Below are positions 1 through 6,179 of a stretch of 14,754 nucleotides of DNA, piece after piece. The DNA comes from Anaeroplasma sp902783745 (GTDB taxonomy: Bacteria; Bacillota_I; Bacilli_A; Acholeplasmatales; Anaeroplasmataceae). The notes beneath the pieces were generated by a model, which saw nothing but the letters and a program-made list of their open reading frames with translations, was not told the origin of the DNA and made no database searches. Where the stretch lies: contig CAMOKL010000033.1 in NCBI GenBank assembly GCA_946617655.1, forward strand, positions 1-14,754. The letters are read 5' to 3'. The first letter of the stretch is position 1. The number at the start of each line of letters is the position of its first letter. The position numbers were made by a program, and so were the translations under genes.

Positions 1-1
1 T

Positions 2-1774
2 GAAGTAATATCTAATGATTATAAAGAAATAGATAATATCTTTAATATATTTAAGAATAGTACTAATAATAAACCTAAAATATATATTTATATTAAATAT
101 GCTGAATATTTATCAGATATAAATGATTCAATAAAGGATTTAATGAATGTAATAGATACTGAATATAAGCATTTCTATTCAAGCTTTACAAATATAGATA
201 CAATAAAGCTAAAGCTATTATTAAATGTAAAGCTTTTAGAAAATAATTTTATTGAGCTTAATATAAAAGATGATTATATTAAGCTAAATGATGCAAATTT
301 AGTTTCTTTAAATAATGTTGAAGAATTTAGCAAGAATATAGAATTAACTAAATTTAAGGAAGAATTTGAAAGAATAAATAATATATATTTATCTTTATTA
401 CCTAAGATTAATAATAAAAATAAAGAAATAATGGATGAATTCTTTTTGATATCATCAAAAAGAGTTAGATTATTAAATGAAATAGATAATCTAAAAAAGG
501 ATATATTTGAATTATCACTTGGTATTACTAAAGATATATTAAATGGTAATATTACTGATTTAATGAAAGAAGCTTTAAGATTATTAGATAAAGGTAATTA
601 TAAAGCGGCATTAGATGTATTAAATAGTAGAGATATAGATTATGAATTAAATAAAATATTAAACGACCAAATTAAACATTCTACTATTTATATAAGAGAA
701 CATATGTTTGCGATTAACATATTAAAAACTTTATATAGTTACACTAATAGATTTAATGAAATAGAAGAAAGATTTGAAAAGATTAGAAATGTATCTTTGC
801 AATTTGATTTAGAATTAGATTCTTTATTTGAAGAAGCTAAATATTATTATTTAGAACATAATTATAATAAATCTAAAGATTTATTTAATAATCTAATTAA
901 TGTATATAACAAAAATAATTATAACAAAATATTAATATCTAGATCTCATAATTATTTAGGTAATATATATAGAAGAACATATGATTATGATAATGCATAT
1001 AAAGAATATAGGATTGCGTTAGGGTATTTTAATCATGAATCTAATATGAATTATACTGAATTAAAAACATATGCACAGCTTTATAATAATTTAGCTTTAG
1101 TTGATGTAAAGCGTAATAATTATAAAGAAGCAGAAGATTATAATATTCGTGCATTAAAAATAAGAGAAAAGCTCGTATTAATAGATAGTGATTCATATTA
1201 TGATTTAGCTATGAGCTATAATAATTTAGGTTATTTATATAGAGTATTAAAGGATTATGATAAATCAATAATGATGTATCATAAATCTTTAGATATTAAG
1301 CTTGATAAACTTGATTTAAAAAAAGAAGAATATTTATCTTCATTAGGTATTAATTACAATAATTTAGGCTTTGTATATAAACATAAAGAAGATTACATCA
1401 AAAGCTTAGAATATTATAAAAAAGCACTAGAAATATCAGATAAGCTATATCTATATAATCCTATGCAAGCAATAGATTCTTATGCATTAAGATTAAAGAA
1501 CTTAGGAAGCTTATATATAGATTTAAAAGAATATAAGCTTGCAGAAGAGATGCTATTAAAATCTATTGAAATAAGACGAAGCTTAATAGAAGATAGAAAA
1601 CATGTAGAAATTGATTTATTAAAATCTTATTTATATTTATTAGATTTATATAAAATAACAGATAGATTAAATGATTATAATAAAGTAATTAATGATATAA
1701 AGCCATTAATGTCATTATATTTTAATGAAGATATAGTAAATACTATTAAGATGAAGCATAATATTGTTTTTTAG
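2..1774 (+). CDS. DUF4062-family protein with C-terminal TPR repeats (5' end outside window)
   Basis: The reading frame is open from the first bases of the window, so the ATG at 143 is internal and the true start lies upstream. The 47 residues before that ATG align with the paralogue at 1786: 'KPKIYIYIKYAEYL' against 'LPKVLVYFKKSDNV', then 'FTNIDTIKLKLLLN' against 'FTNIDTVKLRILLN'. The visible 590 residues hold the end of the N-terminal DUF4062 (TIR-like) domain, a charged helical linker, and about six TPR units in roughly the last 280 residues, with repeated cores such as 'YNNLGYLYRVLKDYDKSI' and 'YNNLGFVYKHKEDYIKSL'. DUF4062-TPR proteins are soluble; they are thought to be signalling or NLR-like effectors, but their activity is not established. 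The stop lies 11 bp before the next start and the next gene's SD begins at that stop, so the two are co-transcribed. The fold call is firm; the biological role is unknown. Confidence 0.8.
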   Translation, partial: EVISNDYKEIDNIFNIFKNSTNNKPKIYIYIKYAEYLSDINDSIKDLMNVIDTEYKHFYSSFTNIDTIKLKLLLNVKLLENNFIELNIKDDYIKLNDANLVSLNNVEEFSKNIELTKFKEEFERINNIYLSLLPKINNKNKEIMDEFFLISSKRVRLLNEIDNLKKDIFELSLGITKDILNGNITDLMKEALRLLDKGNYKAALDVLNSRDIDYELNKILNDQIKHSTIYIREHMFAINILKTLYSYTNRFNEIEERFEKIRNVSLQFDLELDSLFEEAKYYYLEHNYNKSKDLFNNLINVYNKNNYNKILISRSHNYLGNIYRRTYDYDNAYKEYRIALGYFNHESNMNYTELKTYAQLYNNLALVDVKRNNYKEAEDYNIRALKIREKLVLIDSDSYYDLAMSYNNLGYLYRVLKDYDKSIMMYHKSLDIKLDKLDLKKEEYLSSLGINYNNLGFVYKHKEDYIKSLEYYKKALEISDKLYLYNPMQAIDSYALRLKNLGSLYIDLKEYKLAEEMLLKSIEIRRSLIEDRKHVEIDLLKSYLYLLDLYKITDRLNDYNKVINDIKPLMSLYFNEDIVNTIKMKHNIVF

Positions 1775-1785
1775 GGTGAAATAAT

Positions 1786-2883
1786 ATGAAAAAGATAAAG
1801 ATATTTGTTGGATCATCAATAGTTGAATTTGAAGAAGAAAGAAAAGACTTAGAGCTTTTTATAAGAAGAATAAGTGATTCTTTTGAGGATAATTATGAGA
1901 TTAAGCTTGTGCCTTATTTTTGTGAGAATGTTGATGATGCAATGTCTAAGGAAAGATTGCAAAATGAATATAACAAATTAATAGCTGATTCTTTTATATC
2001 AGTATTCTTATTCTTTAATAAGGTTGGAAAATATACTAAAGAAGAATTCATGATTGCAAATGAATTAATGAATAAGAATTCATTACCTAAGGTATTAGTA
2101 TATTTTAAGAAAAGTGATAATGTATTAGAAGATGTAAATACTTTCATGAATGAAATTAAAAACTATAATAATATCATTTATGGTACATTTACAAACATTG
2201 ATACAGTTAAATTACGTATATTATTAAATTTAAAGCTTACTGAAATGAATTATATTGATATTAAAGCAATTGATAATTCTTTATTAGTAGATAATGAAAA
2301 GATATTAGATTTAAATAATATAAATGAATTTATTAATAATAAAGAATTACAAAAGCTAAAAGAAGAATATATAAAATATAATTCCTTATCATTAAGTCTT
2401 CAAAATATATATGATAGTAAAACAAATGTAAAAGAATATATAGAAGCTAAATCTAAAGCTTTAAGCTTAAAAAGAAATATAGATTATATTAATAATGAAA
2501 TCATTAATTTATCATTAATGTTTTATGATAATATGCAGCATGGATTAAGTATTAGATTAAAGAAAGCCTATGAATTATTTGAGGCAGGAGAATACTTTAG
2601 TGCATTAGCTATATTAAATTCTAATGATATAGATGATGAATATATGAGATCATACTTAGTAAACCAGAATAAGGTTAAATTGTTAATTGATGAATGCTTA
2701 TTTTCAATAGAACTTTTAAAGAATAATAATGGATTAGATTTAGATATAGAAGAAAAATATCAAAAAATCATTCCATATATATTAAAGTTTGATGTTCATA
2801 AAGAAGTAATAAAGGATTATTATGATTTTTTAATTTCTATTAATAAGCATGATAAAGCTAATGAAATTAAAAAATATTTATAG
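1786..2883 (+). CDS. Short DUF4062-family paralogue lacking the TPR array
   Basis: This 365-aa protein opens with the DUF4062 signature 'KIFVGSSIVEFEEERKDL' (residues 5-22), followed by 'DSFISVFLFFNKVGKYTKEEF' around residues 68-88, the pattern of this TIR/SEFIR-like domain. Residues ~100-270 match the same part of the upstream protein (FTNIDT-KL block, coiled-coil linker, 'YELFEAGEYFSALAIL' against 'LRLLDKGNYKAALDVL'). It then stops after about 85 more residues, where the upstream paralogue enters its TPRs. The start is supported by the SD-like AGGGTGAA overlapping the upstream stop. The pair looks like a tandem duplication in which the second copy lost, or never had, the TPR sensor part. 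It could be a partner subunit or a decaying copy; the clean stop and the terminator that follows favour an expressed gene. Confidence 0.8.
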   Translation: MKKIKIFVGSSIVEFEEERKDLELFIRRISDSFEDNYEIKLVPYFCENVDDAMSKERLQNEYNKLIADSFISVFLFFNKVGKYTKEEFMIANELMNKNSLPKVLVYFKKSDNVLEDVNTFMNEIKNYNNIIYGTFTNIDTVKLRILLNLKLTEMNYIDIKAIDNSLLVDNEKILDLNNINEFINNKELQKLKEEYIKYNSLSLSLQNIYDSKTNVKEYIEAKSKALSLKRNIDYINNEIINLSLMFYDNMQHGLSIRLKKAYELFEAGEYFSALAILNSNDIDDEYMRSYLVNQNKVKLLIDECLFSIELLKNNNGLDLDIEEKYQKIIPYILKFDVHKEVIKDYYDFLISINKHDKANEIKKYL

Positions 2884-2988
2884 ATGCTTTACTTATTATT
2901 GATAAAAATGTAATAAAACGCAATTAAAAAGCCTAGAAATTTGCGTATGTCAAACAAAGTAAGCTTAAAATTATATATTTTTTATAAC

Positions 2989-3014
2989 AAACGCAATTTT
3001 TTGTTGCGTTTTTT
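2989..3014 (+). terminator. Intrinsic terminator of the DUF4062 operon
   Basis: The 8-bp stem AAACGCAA/TTGCGTTT has its arms at 2989-2996 and 3004-3011 around a T-rich loop, and a short T run ends the element. It closes the DUF4062 gene pair. Its 3' arm also contains a TTGCGT that fits the -35 box of the following operon. Confidence 0.7.
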
Positions 3015-3032
3015 ACCTTTAAAGATTATAAT
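3004..3032 (+). promoter_or_regulatory. Promoter of the AAA-TOPRIM operon
   Basis: TTGCGT (3004-3009) and TATAAT (3027-3032) are separated by exactly 17 bp. Transcription would start near 3039, just before the GGAGG ribosome site. The -35 box overlaps the 3' arm of the preceding terminator, an overlap seen in compact operon junctions. Confidence 0.5.
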
Positions 3033-3051
3033 GTATATACTATATAACATT

Positions 3052-3056
3052 GGAGG
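3052..3056 (+). promoter_or_regulatory. Ribosome binding site that sets the ATPase start
   Basis: GGAGG sits 8 bp before the ATG at 3065. A TTG at 3050 in the same frame overlaps this SD and has none of its own, so it should not be taken as the start. Confidence 0.75.
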
Positions 3057-3064
3057 ATATAAAA

Positions 3065-4324
3065 ATGAAGATTCAAAGAGTTCTAATAGATGGATTCAAA
3101 AATTTAAGTAATGTTGATATGACATTTGGTAGAATGACATCTATTGTATCTATTAATAATTTTGGTAAATCAAATTTTTTGCAAGGAATAAATTTTGGTG
3201 TTCAATTTATTAAAGCGACACCTAATCAAAAAGTATTAATGTTACAAGCAAAAAATGTTATGCCTTTTAATAAATCAAATTTTGGAAAAAGTTTTAAGTT
3301 TGAAATTGAAACTAATGTTACATTTAATGAAACATCATATAGCACAATATATTCTCTAGAAGCTACATGGGGATATAAGCCAGAAGATGTTTCAATAAAA
3401 AAAGAAGTTTTAAAAATAAAGAAAAACGAACCATATCAAAAATATGAAATGGTATTAAAGAGGACAGATAATTCTTGCTTATATAAAGCCTCTTTAACTG
3501 GTAGATGTTCTACTGCGTTGAAATTAGAACCTATGGAATTAGGTATAAATAAGTTGAAAGCATTTGATAATCTTTATTTCGTTGATATTATTAAGAAATT
3601 TAATGACCTATCATTATATATGGAAGATACATTAGATCCTAGAGCAATGTATAATGCTGACCCTGTAATAATAAAGGGAATCGGCGATGTAATGTTTATG
3701 TCAAATAACCTACCAAGAGTATTATACAAATTAAAAGAAATAGATATAAACAGATACGAGTTAATTAAAAATACATTTATGGCTTTATTTCCAAATGTGA
3801 TTGAACTAAATGTTGAAGAATTAAAAGTGAATGTTGGTAATGCAAAATTACCAGATGATTCACCACTTATGATTTCAGATAGTATCTATGTATTATCATT
3901 AAAAGATAAAAATTTAGTTGCTCCATTAAATTTTGAAGCTATGTCAGATGGAGCGAAAAGAATACTTGTATTATTGACAAGAATAATACTTGCTGAAATG
4001 AGTAATGTTGCTCTAATTGCAATAGAAGAGCCAGAAAACTCAATTCATCCAAGTCTTTTAAATTCATATATTCAAGTTATTTCTCAATTGTTAGATGATT
4101 CAAAATTAGTATTTACAAGCCATTCTCCTTATATAATAAGCTATTTACCTAATGAAAGTGTGTATGCAGGTTTACCAGATGGTGAAGGTGGAGCAATCTT
4201 TAAAAGAGTTAAAACAAATGCTTTAAGCAAAGATGCAGCTTTAGTTGATGAGTTAGTTGGAGACTATTTATTCTCATTACTATCAGATGATTCTGATATG
4301 ATAAAAGATTATATTGAGGACTAA
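3065..4324 (+). CDS. OLD-like / AAA15-type AAA ATPase, partner of a TOPRIM protein
   Basis: This 419-aa ATPase belongs to the SMC/ABC-like class. The N-terminus 'IQRVLIDGFKNL' leads into a Walker A-like loop 'SINNFGKSN' (residues 29-37): N31, G34, K35 and S36 are kept, but the usual first glycine is serine. An ABC-signature-like 'MSDGAKRILVLL' precedes Walker B 'ALIAIEEPENSIHP' with the EEPE glutamates, and the H-loop 'TSHSPYIISYL' follows. It overlaps functionally with the TOPRIM gene that starts 5 bp after its stop. In known ATPase/TOPRIM pairs (PARIS AriA-AriB, split OLD systems, AbiL-type pairs) the ATPase senses phage or DNA and controls a nuclease. I infer a defence role from architecture; the exact subfamily cannot be fixed by eye. 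Confidence 0.75.
   Translation: MKIQRVLIDGFKNLSNVDMTFGRMTSIVSINNFGKSNFLQGINFGVQFIKATPNQKVLMLQAKNVMPFNKSNFGKSFKFEIETNVTFNETSYSTIYSLEATWGYKPEDVSIKKEVLKIKKNEPYQKYEMVLKRTDNSCLYKASLTGRCSTALKLEPMELGINKLKAFDNLYFVDIIKKFNDLSLYMEDTLDPRAMYNADPVIIKGIGDVMFMSNNLPRVLYKLKEIDINRYELIKNTFMALFPNVIELNVEELKVNVGNAKLPDDSPLMISDSIYVLSLKDKNLVAPLNFEAMSDGAKRILVLLTRIILAEMSNVALIAIEEPENSIHPSLLNSYIQVISQLLDDSKLVFTSHSPYIISYLPNESVYAGLPDGEGGAIFKRVKTNALSKDAALVDELVGDYLFSLLSDDSDMIKDYIED
4316..4320 (+). promoter_or_regulatory. Ribosome binding site inside the ATPase 3' end
   Basis: GAGGA lies in the last codons of the ATPase gene, 8 bp before the ATG at 4329. It argues for that ATG over the in-frame TTG at 4314, and for translational coupling of the two genes. 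Confidence 0.7.
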
Positions 4325-4328
4325 GATT

Positions 4329-4922
4329 ATGTCGAAATATATTGTAATCTTTGTAGAGGGAGAAACGGAAGAAGAGTTATATAAGGATTATATAATTCCA
4401 ATTGTAAGACGTAATATGCCTAATGGTATGTTTGAATGTGAAGTGAGTGTAATAAATGTAAGAGGTGCTGGTGGATTTAAAAATGATTCAATAATGAAAT
4501 TCAAAAGGTTAAAAGAAAGTAATGTCGATAAAAATTTCGTTGTTGCTATGTGTTATGATACCGATATTTTTGAATATGCTTCAAAACCTCCAATTAATTG
4601 GGATAATGTTGAAAAGAGAATTAAAAAAGAAGGAGTTGAAAAAGTATTTAGAATAGCTGCTAAAAGAAGTATCGAAGATTGGTTATTATATGATTTAGAA
4701 GGTTTATGTAAGTGGTTAAGAATGCAAGTACCATCAAAGTTAACAGGCAAAACAGGATATGATAAACTTAAATCATTATTTAGGCAAAAAAATAAAACTT
4801 ATATCAAAGGTAAAAGAGTTGAAGGATTACTTATGAGACTTGATATAGATAAAATTATGAATAAAGTTAATGGAGAATTAAAACATTTAATATCCGAACT
4901 TAAACAATCAACCAAGCAATAA
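4329..4922 (+). CDS. TOPRIM-domain protein (RloB/DUF4276-like), putative nuclease of the ATPase pair
   Basis: This small protein of 197 aa starts with a beta strand and the TOPRIM glutamate motif 'IVIFVEGETEEELY' (residues 5-18). A 'VVAMCYDTDIFE' strand supplies the DxD pair, and the downstream 'AAKRSIEDWLLYDLEGL' motif is the 'S-hyphen-EDWLLxD' element seen in RloB/DUF4276 proteins. The C-terminus is basic. TOPRIM proteins paired with OLD-like ATPases act as Mg-dependent nucleases on DNA or tRNA; which substrate applies here cannot be read from sequence. The gene is 5 bp behind the ATPase stop with its SD inside that gene, so both are made together. It is shorter than AriB-type DUF4435 proteins, so I prefer an RloB/DUF4276 assignment. 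Confidence 0.7.
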   Translation: MSKYIVIFVEGETEEELYKDYIIPIVRRNMPNGMFECEVSVINVRGAGGFKNDSIMKFKRLKESNVDKNFVVAMCYDTDIFEYASKPPINWDNVEKRIKKEGVEKVFRIAAKRSIEDWLLYDLEGLCKWLRMQVPSKLTGKTGYDKLKSLFRQKNKTYIKGKRVEGLLMRLDIDKIMNKVNGELKHLISELKQSTKQ

Positions 4923-5012
4923 ACATTGAGATAGTATTTAATATAGGTATAAATTCGGATGTTTATGTTACTGGTCTTGAAATAAAATAGACCCTATAAA
5001 GTAGACAGTTTT

Positions 5013-5054
5013 AAAAAAAGGGTAGCATTGTATCTACGCAGGTGCAATCGCTAC
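5013..5054. terminator. Likely bidirectional terminator after the AAA-TOPRIM operon
   Basis: GTAGCATTG (5022-5030) pairs with CAAT-C-GCTAC (5045-5054) with one bulged C. On the plus strand the stem is followed by TCCTTTTAT. On the minus strand it is followed by a T7 run (A7 at 5013-5019). Rightward it would end the ATPase-TOPRIM transcript. The adjacent 'ATAGACCCTATAAAGTAGACAG' region resembles an insertion-sequence end, but no transposase is attached. Confidence 0.45.
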
Positions 5055-5065
5055 TCCTTTTATGC

Positions 5066-5095
5066 TATCATAAGCTAAAGAAGGTGCTTATGATA
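5066..5095. repeat. Perfect 10-bp inverted repeat
   Basis: TATCATAAGC (5066-5075) and GCTTATGATA (5086-5095) are perfect reverse complements around a 10-base loop. There is no T run after the stem, so it is not a standard terminator. It lies immediately before repeat copy 1 and could be an operator or part of a decayed mobile element. Confidence 0.5.
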
Positions 5096-5103
5096 TGTCT
5101 TTT

Positions 5104-5220
5104 CTATTTTTGAATGGGTGAACCCTTAAGGGTTTAAGAATAACGCTACGCTTATTAGAGGACACATTCCCCTATAATCCTTTGTGCATTACTGTCAATT
5201 TAAATTTTACATTTGATAAA
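5104..5220 (+). repeat. Dispersed repeat, copy 1
   Basis: This shares with copies 2-4 the core from 'CTTAAGGGTTTAAGAATAAC' through 'GCTACGCTTATTAG', then 'ACATTCCCCT' and, in copies 1-3, 'ACTGTCAATTTAAATTTTAC'. The core contains the perfect palindrome AACCCTTAAGGGTT (5121-5134) and the imperfect hairpin AATAACG-CTA-CGcTTATT. One frame stays open in all four copies (LKGLRITLRLL...), but copies lack a shared start and SD, so I treat it as a non-coding element such as a MITE-like or REP-like sequence. Confidence 0.8.
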
Positions 5221-5318
5221 ATATTTAGATTTAAAAAAGATTGATTTACAATCTTATATTATTTGGAAATAAGCATTCCAATGTTATTTGTAAATACAAC
5301 TGAATTTCGGTTTAAAAA

Positions 5319-5342
5319 TAAAAAAACAAGCCTATAAGCTTG
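5319..5342 (-). terminator. Minus-strand intrinsic terminator
   Basis: Read on the minus strand, CAAGC-TTATAG-GCTTG is followed by a T-rich run (plus-strand A run 5319-5326). It lies downstream of the minus-strand transposase remnant at 5518-5781 and may be its old terminator. Confidence 0.5.
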
Positions 5343-5355
5343 CTACTAAAAAATA

Positions 5356-5384
5356 TTGCAAATTCTTATACCATTTACTATAAT
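5356..5384 (+). promoter_or_regulatory. Promoter of a predicted small RNA, twin of the antitoxin promoter
   Basis: TTGCAA (5356-5361), 17 bp, TATAAT (5379-5384). The whole segment, spacer and flanks included, is nearly the same as the type III antitoxin promoter at 13762-13790 (shared TTGCAAATT, TTATACCATT and TATAATATA blocks). No ORF with an SD follows. Confidence 0.65.
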
Positions 5385-5390
5385 ATAAAT

Positions 5391-5474
5391 AGAAGGAAGC
5401 ATATAGAAGTGCTACTCCTATAAAAAGTATAAACAATAATTATGAGAGACACCGTTGGCGCGGTGTTTTCTTTT
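5391..5474 (+). ncRNA. Predicted small RNA ending in a GC-rich terminator hairpin
   Basis: A transcript from the promoter at 5356 would start near 5391. It would end at the stem ACACCG (5449-5454)/CGGTGT (5461-5466) followed by TTTCTTTT, giving about 85 nt. A wider perfect 8-bp pair, TATGAGAG (5441-5448) with CTCTCATA (5476-5483), encloses this hairpin and the T run. The unit contains no plausible ORF. Because its promoter is a near copy of the ToxI promoter at 13762, it may be an antitoxin-type RNA that has lost its toxin gene, or a free small RNA. No tandem repeats are visible in it. Confidence 0.45.
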
Positions 5475-5517
5475 GCTCTCATAGTCATATTTAAGAAAGA
5501 TTATCTCTTTCTCTTTT

Positions 5518-5781
5518 TTATTTATTAGAAATATCAGCCAATTCTTTACAATCATCAATAATTGATAATCTACCTTTCCAATGTGAAGCATTATCATGTT
5601 TATATTGAGCAGCATAAGGATCATAAACATATTCAACTGTTAAATCAGTTTTCTTATGTTCTATAGTTCCACGTGCAATTTCATTATGAATAGCTTGACG
5701 TGAAAAACCTAATTCTTTAGCTATAGTAGTTTTAGAATCTTTATCAGCTAAAGCTTTAGCAATAATAGCTCTGTGTAAAAA
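5518..5781 (-). pseudogene. IS30-family transposase remnant (N-terminal HTH only)
   Basis: On the minus strand, from about 5781 down to a TAA at 5518-5520, the frame reads about 87 residues with no start codon. It contains a helix-turn-helix stretch 'KTTIAKELGFSRQAIHNEI' followed by 'ARGT' and a 'YVYDPYAAQYKHDN' segment. This matches the N-terminal HTH of IS30-type transposases, whose typical pattern is 'sIAk.lG.s.sTisREIkRGT' followed by 'Y.a..Aq..y'. IS30 transposases are normally over 300 aa with a DDE core; none of that core is present. The fragment's N-terminal edge runs straight into dispersed repeat copy 2 at ~5785, so the repeat probably replaced or truncated the gene's start. Confidence 0.6.
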
Positions 5782-5784
5782 TTG

Positions 5785-5897
5785 TATATTTTTGAGTGGA
5801 CAAACCTTAAGGGTTTAAGAATAACGCTACGCTTATTAGGTGATACATTCCCCTTTAACCCTTTTTATATTACTGTCAATTTAAATTTTACAATTAA
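5785..5897 (+). repeat. Dispersed repeat, copy 2
   Basis: This has the same core and 3' block as copy 1 ('GGGTTTAAGAATAACGCTAC', 'GCTTATTAGGTGATACATTC', 'ACTGTCAATTTAAATTTTAC'), in the same orientation. It abuts the truncated end of the IS30 remnant and lies 28 bp upstream of the promoter of the structured-leader unit at 5926. Confidence 0.8.
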
Positions 5898-5925
5898 TAT
5901 AAAAGAAAAAGATTAAAATTAATTA

Positions 5926-5954
5926 TTGAAACAATCAAAAAAATAGTATATATT
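5926..5954 (+). promoter_or_regulatory. Promoter of the structured leader RNA
   Basis: TTGAAA (5926-5931), 17 bp, TATATT (5949-5954), predicted start near 5961. It is the only good promoter between repeat copy 2 and the gene at 6180, which leaves a leader of about 220 nt. Confidence 0.6.
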
Positions 5955-5960
5955 AATATT

Positions 5961-6172
5961 GGTTTTAAAAACCAGAAAAATAAGATTGAAGAGTTAGGAC
6001 TCATTTATGAAATTACTAATGTAATGCCATAAGTGGGTCCTTTTTTGCGTTACATTAAGTTTAATACACTTTTAAGCATTAAACTTAGTGCGTGTGCCGT
6101 TAGGGTGGTTGAAAGCACTATAAAAACAACACCTAAGGAATTAAACACCAAAGTTTAATAATCTTAAGGAGG
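5961..6172 (+). ncRNA. Long structured leader RNA upstream of the 225-aa gene
   Basis: The leader contains, in order: a 13-bp hairpin with T run (5997-6009/6028-6040); a possible second pairing in which the loop of that hairpin (6017-6027) matches 6047-6057 over 11 bp with one G-U, giving an interlocked or alternative fold; a perfect 10-bp hairpin TAAGTTTAAT (6056-6065)/ATTAAACTTA (6078-6087); an outer stem TAGTGC (6086-6091)/GCACTA (6115-6120); a long-range match of CCgTTAGGgTGgTTG (6097-6111) with CAACACCTAAGG (6127-6138); and a perfect hairpin ATTAAAC (6140-6146)/GTTTAAT (6153-6159) just before the SD. I do not recognise a known riboswitch class. It could be an attenuator, a ligand-binding leader, or an RNA partner of the downstream protein. 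Confidence 0.55.
5996..6046 (+). terminator. Terminator hairpin inside the leader
   Basis: GGACTCATTTATG (5997-6009) pairs with CATAAGTGGGTCC (6028-6040) over 13 positions with two G-U pairs, followed by six T. It lies between the promoter and the gene, so it must be read through, or bypassed by a different fold, for 6180-6857 to be expressed. Confidence 0.7.
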
Positions 6173-6179
6173 TATTTTT

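Noticed and set aside
143..1774. Gene start at the ATG at 143
   Set aside because: The frame is open to the window edge and the residues before this ATG align with the paralogue at 1786, so the gene begins upstream.
4978..5020. Insertion-sequence end
   Set aside because: The 'ATAGACCCTATAAAGTAGACAG' stretch looks like an IS3-type end, but there is no matching second end or transposase, so it is only mentioned with the terminator.
5418..5636. 72-aa minus-strand ORF
   Set aside because: It is out of frame with the recognisable transposase fragment over the same bases and crosses a terminator hairpin; composition is low-complexity.
6086..6140. T-box riboswitch (AGGGTGG-like string at 6103-6109)
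   Set aside because: The required ACCGCG continuation and a tRNA-specifier stem are absent, and the downstream gene is not a synthetase or amino-acid gene.
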